Source: Margaritifera margaritifera
Lineage: Eukaryota > Mollusca > Bivalvia > Unionida > Margaritiferidae
Assembly (NCBI GenBank): GCA_029931535.1
Contig: JAQPZY010001684.1
Span: 4,126,501 to 4,190,500 of the forward strand
Length of the DNA stretch: 64,000 bases
Direction of reading: 5' to 3'
Part shown: piece after piece, positions 40,501-52,500 of the stretch
Position numbering within the stretch: position 1 is the stretch's first letter
How the letters are laid out: the number at the start of each line of letters is the position of its first letter
Program-made: the position numbers and the translations under genes
Notes under the pieces: model-generated
What the model was told of the DNA's origin: nothing
The model's database searches: none
The model's input: the letters and a program-made list of their open reading frames with translations, nothing else

Positions 40501-43500
40501 AGTTTCACCAACTTGACATGTGTGGAATGCTGCCATATGCGTTGGCGAGGTCTAACCACAACACTGTCAGATTACCTTTGTTTTCCTTGGCATCCTGGAT
40601 GATCTTAGTTAAAACACTTGTGTGCTCAAGGCAACCAGGTACTCCTGGAACTCCACCTTTCTGAACTGAAGTATTGATGTAATTGTTCTCCAGCAGGTAT
40701 TTTGTCAGATGCCGGGCAAGGACGGCTAGGCATATCTTCATCTCCACATTTAGAAGGGATATTGTCCTGAATTGCTTGATTCCTGACGAATTCTCTTCCT
40801 TCAGAATAAAGCAGCCCTCTGCAAGCAGCCAACTCTCTGTCAACTTGCCTCCTCTCGATATGACCTTTATTAGCTTCCAAAGTCTTCTGGTTAGTCTTGG
40901 ACAGTATTTGTAAACCTTGTAAAGAACACCGTTTGATCCAGGAGCTGATGCTGCCCTTGTATCGTTTATAATGTCCTTCACTTCTTCCAGTCTTGGTTCT
41001 GAAATGTCAATTGGAACTGCTGGTTCTTCTGGGTGTATAAGTTTGGGCTGCTCTCCAAGGTCTTTCTCTCTTTCTGGATCACTGGGTTTTTCTCAAGTGT
41101 TCTTCTACCTCCTCCTTTGGACATTCCAGTCTCCCTGATCTTTTGTCTCCTAACAACATTTTGACAAATCCAGATGGATTGGCAGTGAAGTGTGCTCTCT
41201 TCTGCATATGCTCTCTTCTGTTCTTTCTGATGTTCTCTGATCTTCTCAGTGACTTCAGCCTTTCACGTAGGTTGTCTCTGAGGTCACTCAGCCCCTTTTT
41301 CTCTTAATCCACTGCATTGTGATACCTTTTCTGTCAGCCTCCGCAGCTCTGCTCTTATGTTTGCAATCTCCCGAAGTCTATGGTTTTCTTTTGGCAATGT
41401 ATTTCTCTGCTTCTTTTCATATATTCCAAACCAACCTTTTCCCATACTGTAGATGATGGTGGCCGTGGCTTCTACCCTTCTGTCAACACTTCCTGCCCAT
41501 GTTATTTCTAGTAGTTGGTCTATGTTCTCATCAAACTGTCTCCATGCTGTTTTGTTGGAACTCACAGGCCATTTCACTCTTAGTTCCTTTGACTAACTAA
41601 CACTCTCATTTACCATTGTAGCCCTTCTCTGAATATCCACCTCCTGTCTCCCACTCATATTCACTGAAGCATCTATATTCTCGACTCTGTTGCTGAACTC
41701 GTTTGCATCCTCTAGCACTTGGAGGTGCTGGACACTTTGGTGTGTATCCTGGTTTCTCCTTCACAGGAGTTGTACTTTGGCTTGCTTGGCCATCATACAC
41801 CTGTTCACTGGACTTTCCCAATTGTCAGCAGTATCTCCTTGCTGTCACCATTCTGTTCACGGTTGCCAATTAGTCTTTCCTAATAGTCACTGTGGTCTCC
41901 AGATATGGAAATATATGAATACAGTTCTGCACTGCCTTCGGTTCCATCATCAGGTCAGGATCCCTTATCCTAATTAAGATACATGTGCTTAATGGAGACT
42001 AGGTGGATATGTGATACTATTTGTGTACCTGCTCTGTCAGTTGACTAAGAATCAGAAGATCTTTCTTTTTTGCCCTATATCATTATTCAAGCCAGAGTAA
42101 TTTATTATACTTTAAAAAGTGGAAACATCATGGCTAACATAGGTGATTTTTTTTCTTTCTACATACATTAGCACATTAATTAGTAATTGGAATTTTCCAT
42201 TTTCAAAGGTCAGGGTAGTTCTCCAAATGCAGAACTAGTAGGTTCCTTTGCTGAGCAGGTGTCCAATACTGCTTGGGAGATTGCATCCAATAGCAACCTG
42301 AAACCAACCAATCAGGAGCAAGGAGGGTCACTGTCCGCCAATCAGGATCCAGGAAAAAGACAGTACTCAACTCTGAGTCAAAAGTTGGCAACTTCACCTA
42401 TGAGCACAATGTCAGGGTCACATGGTAGTGCAGCAGGTAGCTAATCCTAATTTCTTCCATCAAAATTTTAGGAAATTTATGGTTCATTGCGTCCTAAAAA
42501 TGTTAGATGTTTAAGTTAGATTCTCTTTTTTTCTCTCTTTTTTGCAATTATATTGTAAACAATTGTACATATGTAATATGTTTTCCTTTATGAAAAGTTG
42601 CCAGTGGTGTGAACAATAATTTTAAATGATGAGAACTTTTTTCATACTCTACCTTTTGGTTCACATTTGGGTCTCCAATCTGGAGTATACATTTTGTAGA
42701 TTAATGATCACTTTACAAAAGATTAAAATGAAGTACAGTTTTATGTATTAAATATATGCAAGGCAGAATTCTGTTTGTGTCTGTCTGTTTCTTTTTTGTT
42801 ATCCAGCTCTGCTACCAGTGATGGTTGAGGCGCTGTCCCCAAGGGTTCAAGATCTCTATAAAAAAGTGAAGGATTTTATCAGGGATCATGTTTCCCCGCT
42901 AGAGAAAGATTATACACACCATGTCTACTCTGAGAAAAGATGGGAACTTTTCACTCCAATTGAGGAACTTAAGGTAGAATTTCTTTGAGGGAAAAAATGT
43001 GAGATTGTTCTGATATTCAAGACATTTGTTTTGTCAATGAATGTTTGATGTTTGGAGGTGTTTATGATAAGTTTCATAAACATTTGAGACATATTTCATC
43101 GCATCAAAATAAAATGATTTAAATATAACAGAAGAGTGTGGCTAAACATATGATAAATGGTGAACAAGTTTTTAAATACCAATACATGTATAAGGACATA
43201 AATCAATAAAGAGGATGGAACACTTCCCCAAATATTCAGAAATGTTTTGTCCTCACATGGTTGAAAAATATGAATGAAGACAAAAATTTAGATTGGACAG
43301 ATTTAAACTTTCAGTAATTAACCTTTTACATGCTCATATTTTCCCTCATCATTCAGTTTTTTACAATGATCCCTCACTGTAAAGCCTCAGTATACCATAG
43401 TCCCTCACTGCAAAGCCTAAGTATACCATAGTCACACATATGACATAGTCCCTCACTAAAAAGCCTCAGTATACCATAGCCCCACATATGACATAGTCTC

Positions 43501-46500
43501 TCACTATAAAGCCTCAGTATACCATAGTCCCACATATGACATAGTCTCTCACTATAAAGCCTCAGTATACCATAGCCGGACATATAACATGGTCCATCAC
43601 TATAAAGCCTCAGTATACCATGGCCCCACATATAACATAGTCCCTAACTGTAAAGCCTCAGTATGACATGGCCCCACATATAACATGGTCCCTCATTGTA
43701 AAGCCTCAGTATACCATGGCCCCACATATAACATGGTCCATTACTGTAAAGCCTCAGTATACCATGGCCCCACATATAATATAGTCCCTCACTGTAAAGC
43801 CTCAGTATAACATGGCCCCACATATAACATGGTCCCTCATTGTAAAGTCTCAGTATACCATGGCCCCACATATATCATGGTCCCTCACTGTAAAGCCTCA
43901 GTATACCATGGCCCCACATATATCATGGTCCCTCACTGTAAAGCCTCAGTATACCATGGCCCCACATATATCATGGTCCCTCACTGTACAGCCTCAGTAT
44001 ACCATGGCCCCACATATAACATGGTCCCTCACTGTAAAGCCTCAGTATGCCATAGCCCCACATATAACATGGTCCCTTATTGTAAATCCTCAGTATACAA
44101 TGGCTCCATACGTAATATGGGTATGTCTTTCATCCCTTTAAATTGGTTAAATTTAGTTATATCATTGCTATTCAATTTATTTCACTTCATTTTAATTCCT
44201 GGATGATGAAAATAAATTATATGGTGATTTCAGATCATTAAATATCATAATGTTTTTCTCTTTGTGCACAACTTACCCCATTATGACCTGGTCTTACTTG
44301 TAACATACCCCATTATGACATGGTCCTGCTTGTAACATACCCCATTATGAAATGGTCTTGCTTGTAAAATGCCCCATTATGACACTGTCTCTCTTGTAAC
44401 ATACCCTATTATGACACAGTCATGCTTGTAGCATGCCTCATTATGACATGATCTTGTTTGTCACATTACCCATTATGATTTGGTCATGCTTGTAACATGC
44501 CCCATTATAACAGTCCCTCTTGTAACATACCCTATTATGACACAGTCTTGCTTGTAACATACCCCATTATGACACAGTCTTGCTTGTAACATGCCTCATT
44601 ATGACAGTGTCTTGCTTGCAACATACTGCACTATAAAGTGGCCTCATTTATAACACCTTACTATATTTGTGGTTCCTTTAAACCACATTATAATTAAAGA
44701 GCACTATACACATTTTTTTATTAAAATGGGAGAGATGAATGCACTTGCTACATTGTCACTAGTTTAGCTATGTTTAGTCAACTTAATTACAGATATATGA
44801 CAGGTATTTTCTGCATGGAAGATGAAACAAAATTAGGTCTTGTATCTGAGGATTTGAGGATATTAATGTTGCAAACCGAGTTTTATTGACAGTGTCAGCA
44901 GACCTGGTCAAACCACCATTAACATCCTCAGATCCTCAAACACTAGACTTTTAACTCCATTTTAATACATTTTAACAAGTGTTACAGAAAAATACCCAAA
45001 ATGTAATACTGTAATATATATGTCGAAGGGGGAGTCATGATAGAACAGTGGTATCAAAGTTTCCAACAGTATATCATGAATTTTACTGCTGCAAATTTTG
45101 ACTTTTGACCAGTCTGAAAGTATGTTACATTTGCAGATGTGCTAGAATGTCTATTTTACAGTTTTATATTAAGTTTAATTTATAATTCACTAAAGTACCT
45201 TGCTATATATACAAATCTGTAGTTTGGACTCATGTCCCCCACATATTTCTTATTCATACAAATATAGACCTGGTTATCAAAACCCCTTATTATATAAACC
45301 ATATTCATGTCTCATAATAAGTTCAGATAATACAAGTTCCACTGTACATCTTCATACTCTTTTCACTTTTGTATCTGTAGGAAAAGGCTAAAGCAGCAGG
45401 TCTGTGGAATTTGTTTTTGCCAAAGGAGTCTGATCCAGAACAGAAGTATGGAGCAGGCTTGACCAATGTGGAATATGCCTTCTTGTGTGAGGAGATGGGC
45501 AAATATCAACTTGCACCTGAGGTAAGAGACCTGCCACTATATTCTCTAAACATTTTGAACAAAATACTCAAGCTCAAACTCAAAGTCCCAAAACTTCAGA
45601 AGTCTATAACTTTATTTAGAGTCCACTCCTAGACTGCTGACTTTATTTAGAGTCCACTCCTAGACTGCTAACTTTATTTAGAGTCCACTCCTAGACTGCT
45701 GACTTGATTTAGAGTCCACTCTTAGGCTGGTAACTTTATTTAGAGTCCACTCCTAGGCTACTAACTTTATTTAGAGTCCATTATTAGGCTGTTAACTTTA
45801 TTTAGAGTCCATTCATAGACTGCTAACTTGATTTAGAGTCCACTCCTAGACTGCTAAGTAAACTTTATTTAGAGTCCACTCCTAGACTGCTAAATTCACT
45901 GACATAAATGTACCTCAAGAATCGTATTAGATTTTGGGGTTTCTAGCCTGAACTCAGGGTTTTATGCTCAAAACATTTTCTTTAAGATATACAATATATT
46001 AACTGTGCCATAGAAATAATGTTGACTCTTCAATAACTTCATCAAATTTAAGTCAAATGCAGGAGATTGTGATAAATCACGCCAAAGTAGCCACTTTAGG
46101 AACATGGAGATCAACCTTGTATAGAATTCCTTTGCTACAACTAAGCCTGAGGTTAGAATTTACCTCAGATAATTTTCTAGAAATCGTGGCATTTTTACTT
46201 AATTACCTACAAAATAAAGGGTTTGATATTACTGTTAGCAGTCTAAATGTAGATTTTTATTTCACAATTGAATGCAAGATTATGTTGATATCTTGCTGCA
46301 GGTGTTTAACTGTTCTGCACCCGACACAGGAAACATGGAGACACTTGTCAGATATGGAACAGAGAAGCAGAAGGCAGAATGGCTGGTGCCACTACTGGAG
46401 GGAAAAATTAAATCCTGCTTTGGAATGACTGAACCAAATGTAAGATGTCTTTCATGGTTTATGCCTTACTTGATATAACCAAATGTAAGATGTCTTTCAT

Positions 46501-49500
46501 GGTTTTCTCTAACTTGATATAATATGGTTTGCAGAAGATTTGTAAATGTTGCTGGCAGCATCAGTGGTAGAATCTTACATTTTACTAGGTTTTGCAAAGT
46601 TTTTCTAGGTTTCGCTTTTACAGTTGATGCACTTCTTTTCTTATATATTACTTTTTTGATAACTGTGCTGTTTTTAATATGGTTTGTACAACTTTAAAAA
46701 GTCCCTAAATTTGAGGGGTTGCCTTAAAAAGTCCTTGAATTTCAACAAAGTTGTTTTGTTGTTGATAAATCATTGAATTTGTTTGAAAAATTCTTTTAAT
46801 TTTTCCCAGAACTCATTGAATTTATCTGAGAAAATACAAACTGTTAAAACTGAATAAAGTATATCACTTTTTAAATTCAGAAATTTTGTTATATATTTTC
46901 CAAAACTAATAAAGAAATAAACAAAATGGGAGAAAATTGTCAGGATCAAATGATACGTGGCATGGGTTGTTATTAGTGTCCTTTTCCTGTTTTAGTGTGC
47001 TAATTATTTATGTGCTTTTTTATTACATTTTGTACTTATATATGCAGTGATAAACAAAGTGACATATTGAGAAAAGTTACTTTCTCTATCAATCGATCAC
47101 ATTATCATTAAGAAATAAGCTTCGTAACCTCATGAATCCAGCAGTCCCAGAAAGACGAAAATGTTCATTCCTGTCTGTATACCATGTAGACAAAGGGGAG
47201 AAACTGTTACCCATTACCTCTCCTTATCATCGCTAGGTGGCTACCTGCAAACTGGTTGTTACCAGTTTAAGCTTTTGCTCATTACAATCAACACTGCACT
47301 GCTTGACCTGTTGGAATCCAGAGATATCTTTGTTATTTCAGCCCATCCAGCTAGAAAGTCAGTACACTATTGTGTATTAATGTATTTGCTACATATTGCA
47401 ATCATTATTTTTTATTTTTGATCAGTATTTGTATGAATTTTTGGCAGTCATGGACTTCGTTATTCGGACCTAATGCTCCAACATGGTATTATTGGTGCTG
47501 GTTGTTGGTTGTTTATTCGTGCACACTGCCTGTATTTTTTGCTTGTTTAAGTAACAAGTGTTATTATTATTATATGTAAACATAGTTTGGGTTGTTATTT
47601 TCCTATATATTTGTTGTTCTTGTCATTTCAGTTGAACAATAATGACATAATGTTCCAAGTGCAAGAAATTTAAAGCTGTTTAAGAACTGTCTCTCCAAAT
47701 TGCCTTGCCACCTGCACAAGAGTTCAGGCTAAATCAATCTCAGCTGAAATGGAGTGACATTCATTGGCAAAAAAAGAGGAGGCAAAACACTGCCAACAAG
47801 ATCTGCGGGATTTTATTCCAGGCTTTTTCTAGCACCAAAAGCCAATGGAAAGCTCAAGTCAGTCATAGACCTCAGCCAGATCAACATAGCCACACCAAAG
47901 TTCAAAATGGAAATGATACCATCAGTCAGGCTTTCCATAAAGAGGGATGAGTTTGCAATCAGTCTAGACCTAACCAACAAATATTTCCACATCCCTATTC
48001 ACCCAGCTTCAGGCAACTTCCCTCAGTTTGGCTTCCAAGGAACAATATACCAATTTCATGCACTCACATTTGATCTCAAGATCAGTCCATGGGCATTCAC
48101 AAAGACCATCAACTGTGTCATCAGTCTCTTCAGGTTGACCTCGTCATCAGCGACTGCAGTATATCTGGATGACATCCTTTAATAGCATGTGGTAAGTTCA
48201 ACTTCATTGAAGTGCAGGAACAATCTTCTTTCCCATTTAGGTCCATTAGGGTTTCTAGTGAAATGGGACAAATCAGATCTCAACCCAACCCAACATTTTT
48301 GTCCATCTCGATATGGAGTTTTTGACTAATCTCAAGCTCAGTTGCCTCCCTTGCATATGGATTATTGACCTTGCAGAATCGATTTCCAACAGGGAGTAGA
48401 TTTCAGAGACAGCTGTTGCAACTCCTCAGTGTGCTTAATGTGGCAGTGTGTTTTATTCTTATCAGTCACCTTTTCATGCACCCTTTGCAGATGGCCCTGC
48501 TGGCCCAGTGGCACCCCTTTTCCAGTTGACTTGATCAGCGAGTATTGATCTCGACTGAGCTAGTATTATTCCTGTGTTGGTAGTGCAACAAACAATGGCC
48601 TATGGAAAGAATTCCTCTGGAAAAGCCCCAACCAGGAGTTATGGTCCGCACATATGCCAGTATGTAAGGCTGGAGAGCCCACCTTTTGCCCTGCTTCACC
48701 ATTGTCAGTGGCAAGTTGGGGCCTGAGGAGTTACCTCTTCATCTCAACCATCTGAAAATGAAGGCTATAGTAAATGCATTTCATTTCTGGAAGGATCTAT
48801 AGGAAGGTAGTTCTCATCATGTGGAACAACTTAGTGATTGCGACCTACTTCCTCAAATAGAGGGGGATCAGATCATCTGATTTATGCCGTCTGGTTTGGG
48901 ATTTTATGTGATGGTGCTCAGAGCTAAAGATTATGATTCAGTTCAGGCATTTTTCCCAGCAGGTGTAATGCCCTGTATGACTCCCTGTCAAGAAGGGGCC
49001 AGACCCTTCACACCAGGTGATCGATTCATCTGTAGTCTTTTAAGCACATTTGTGCACTTTGGGGGCATCCAATATTAGACCATCATGTGATGAGGCAGAA
49101 TCACATACTGTCCACCTTTGTGTCTCCAGTCCCAGACCCAGAAGCCTGAGCTATGGTGCACTATCAGTCAGTTTGGATGGGTTGTGGGGCTGTGGCATCC
49201 CCCCTCCCCACTAATCTTGTATCAAGGCTAATGCAGAAAATGAGGGGTCAGAACTGCAGAGTGATTTTGAATAGCCCCTCTTAGATGGGCCAAGTCCTGG
49301 GTGAATGATCTGGTCAATCTAGTGATAGACATCCATGGGAAAATCCCAGTGTGGCACCAGGACAGGCTTCTCCTTCATGCCTGACTCTTGTCAGGAGAGC
49401 CTTGTGTAGGAAACAATTTAAACCTTCTTTTGTGGAGAGAATCTTACATGTTGGAAGGCCCTCCATATTAAAAGCTTATGAATGAAAGTGGCAGGTTTTC

Positions 49501-52500
49501 AGGGACTGGTACAAGGTAACAGAATTGTGTCTTTGAGTGCCTCAGTCCCACAGTTGGCTAACTTTTTTCCCTGACATTTTGAGCAGAAAAAGTTACCCCA
49601 GTTACTATCAAAGGCTACTGTTCCATGATCTCCACACCACTTTCAGGCACTATAATAGAGGTGATATTGGTCACGATCAGGATTTATCAGACCTGCTAGT
49701 CAATTTTGACTTGAATAGGCCAAAATCTCTCACCCTGTTTCCTAAATGGAGTCTTTTTTGGGTTTTAGCATGGCTGAACTCATATCAAGTCGAGCCTTGA
49801 GCTAGAATCTCACTGAAGCTGCTACCATATAAAACATATTTTCTGATAGCTGAAGCTTCAGCATGCAGGGTGAGCAATTTGGATGCCCTTTCAGTGGTTA
49901 CAAACTATCTCCAGTTCAGATCAGATGGTTCCATGGTCCTAATGACACAAATGGGCCTCATAGCTAAGAATAGGTTGCTGTCAGCTGCTTCCTCTCCTTG
50001 ATTGATACGTTGCAAAAGGGGGCGATGCAAGACCCAGTCTGTGTGCTCAGACTCTACTTAAAGCACATGTAGAAGGGTTGTGGAGACCAACAATGTCTCT
50101 TTCTTCCAGTGCAGGCTTTGAAAGAACATATAACCCCTCAAACCCTAGCATCCTGGCTGAAAGGGGTAAAACACTCAGCATACTCTGAGATCTCAAGAGA
50201 TCAGATATGCCTCATCAAGATTTCAGCTAATGAGTTTAGAGTGATCTCTGCAAGCTTCGCATTCGAATGTAATATTTCTATCCAAGATATAATAGAAGCT
50301 GTTGGCTGGCATGTACAGTCAACCTTCTAAAGTTTTTATCACCATAATCTAGGTTCAGAAATATGAGAATTGTACCTGGTGTGTCTGGTGGCAGTGGCCC
50401 AGATGACCACCAGATCAAATTGATGTCAGAACAACCTCCTCACGCATGTGGGTTTAGCGCTTTAAATGGATTCGCCTTGAGTTTTTCTCAGTAATGAAAA
50501 GTCATTATTTTCTTCTTATTCATGTATTGATGTCACAGGTTGCACAACAGTCAGTTGTGCTGTCCTCATGTTAGGAGAGTGGGTTATCCTACATATAGGG
50601 AATCCAGCCATTCTTCCCTCAAAGGGTGTACATGGTAGAGGTTGGATGCTCATGTATTTGCTCCTCCTATTTATTCTCCTAATGTTAATGTGATCAGGGA
50701 ATGTATTTGACAGGGAAAGTAAATTTTTTACTAAATTATGTTTTTCTGAGAATACTTACCTGATCATATTAGTGTTACTAAAACTCACACAATAAAGGAT
50801 GTTAACAATGATGTATCACTCAGCTTAAACTGGTACATGTCTGGTTGATGTGTAGCCACCTAGTGGTGGTAAGGGGAAGTAATGGTAAAAGTTTCTTCCC
50901 TTTGTCTATATGGTACATATACAGGGAAGGACAAAATTTTCATCTTTCTAGGATTGCTAGATTCGAGAGGTAATGGAGCTCATTGTTTAACATTAAATGT
51001 GATTGGGTAAGTATTCTTGGAAAAACATAATTTACAACAAAATTAACTTTCTGTAAGAAAAAAATACTCCTTGAAAAACTTGTGCAAGTCCTTAAAAACT
51101 CCTTGAAAAAAAAATCTAAGGCGATGTATTAAACATGTTTCAGATTTGCTGAAGCATATGGTGATATTGTCACAAATATAGATCTATTGGTCACATGTCA
51201 ATGAAACAAGATATACACCAATATACATTAGAAAATCTGTAAGCTTTGTATATCCCTATTCTGGCACACTGGAAAATGTTCTCAAAAATATCCAAAACTG
51301 TAGTCAATTGATTTTTCTCTTTTGACATTTGTGGAATTATTCAACAAATATTACCATACTCGTGAACATTCTCCTTTTGAACTATTTTTATTAAAAATAA
51401 AAACAATAATTTTCATAAAACTTGCACAATAAGGATGTTAACAAAGGTAAAGGTCACCGATTTTAGGGAAACTGGTCTCAACAGGGTCACAACAACTTTG
51501 TCAGTGTATACCTTGAATACTATGCTGAAAATTGACATTAATTGTATTTGATAGATATTATTCTTTCCATAGTTTTACATTTACATTTAGATACAATGAA
51601 TGAATGAATGAATGAATGAATGAATGAATGAATGAATGAATGAATGAATGAATGAATGAATGAATGAATGAATGAATGAATGAATGAATGAATGAATGAA
51701 TGAATGAATGAATGAATGAATGAATGAATGAATGAATGAATGAATGAATGAATGAATGAATGAATGAATGAATGAATGAATGAATGAATGAATGAATGAA
51801 TGAATGAATGAATGAATGAATGAATGAATGAATGAATGAATGAATGAATGAATGAATGAATGAATGAATGAATGAATGAATGAATGAATGAATGAATGAA
51901 TGAATGAATGAATGAATGAATGAATGAATGAATGAATGAATGAATGAATGAATGAATGAATGAATGAATGAATGAATGAATGAATGAATGAATGAATGAA
52001 TGAATGAATGAATGAATGAATGAATGAATGAATGAATGAATGAATGAATGAATGAATGAATGAATGAATGAATGAATGAATGAATGAATGAATGAATGAA
52101 TGAATGAATGAATGAATGAATGAATGAATGAATGAATGAATGAATGAATGAATGAATGAATGAATGAATGAATGAATGAATGAATGAATGAATGAATGAA
52201 TGAATGAATGAATGAATGAATGAATGAATGAATGAATGAATGAATGAATGAATGAATGAATGAATGAATGAATGAATGAATGAATGAATGAATGAATGAA
52301 TGAATGAATGAATGAATGAATGAATGAATGAATGAATGAATGAATGAATGAATGAATGAATGAATGAATGAATGAATGAATGAATGAATGAATGAATGAA
52401 TGAATGAATGAATGAATGAATGAATGAATGAATGAATGAATGAATGAATGAATGAATGAATGAATGAATGAATGAATGAATGAATGAATGAATGAATGAA

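Larger units (their letters stand above)
38515..41910 (-). mobile_element. decayed LINE with reverse transcriptase and restriction-like endonuclease
   Basis: Minus-strand coding read from 41821 down to 38575. Order: Lys-rich N-terminal region (41606-41821, 41284-41577); RT palm with [21 protein letters not shown] (motif A) and AFVDDMT (motif C) at 40164-40981; thumb region with [18 protein letters not shown] at 39876-40106; RLRHSD segment at 39408-39851; then a CCHC knuckle (C-x2-C-x7-H-x4-C) and a PD-(D/E)xK type endonuclease domain (RPDIVLW...LTVPWE) in 38575-39504. This layout is that of RLE-bearing LINEs (R2/NeSL-like grade), although clade placement is not certain. It is broken by frameshifts near 40525 and 39440, stops at 40164 and 39876, and further damage between 40982 and 41283. 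It lies antisense to the host gene in intron 7. Confidence 0.88.
47070..51060 (+). mobile_element. DIRS-type retrotransposon relic D (both ends present)
   Basis: Left terminal repeat about 47070-47290; right terminal repeat about 50820-51060 is its inverse (ccatgtagacaaaggggag on the left against the inverse of ctttgtctatatggtac on the right). In order: acceptor-like cttgtcatttcag, remnant of the gag start (CSKCKKFK) at about 47655, RT (47754-48182), RNase H-like [10 protein letters not shown] segment (about 48740-48790), tyrosine recombinase N-part (49537-49800; [12 protein letters not shown]) and C-part (50109-50330). Internal complementary region about 50684-50770. Most of gag is deleted and many stops interrupt the rest, so it is inactive. 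About 4.0 kb; all domains are sense to the host gene, in intron 11. Confidence 0.85.

Noticed and set aside
43374..44206. Several repeated frames of 75-125 codons on both strands
   Set aside because: By-products of a 48-bp tandem repeat whose length is a multiple of three.
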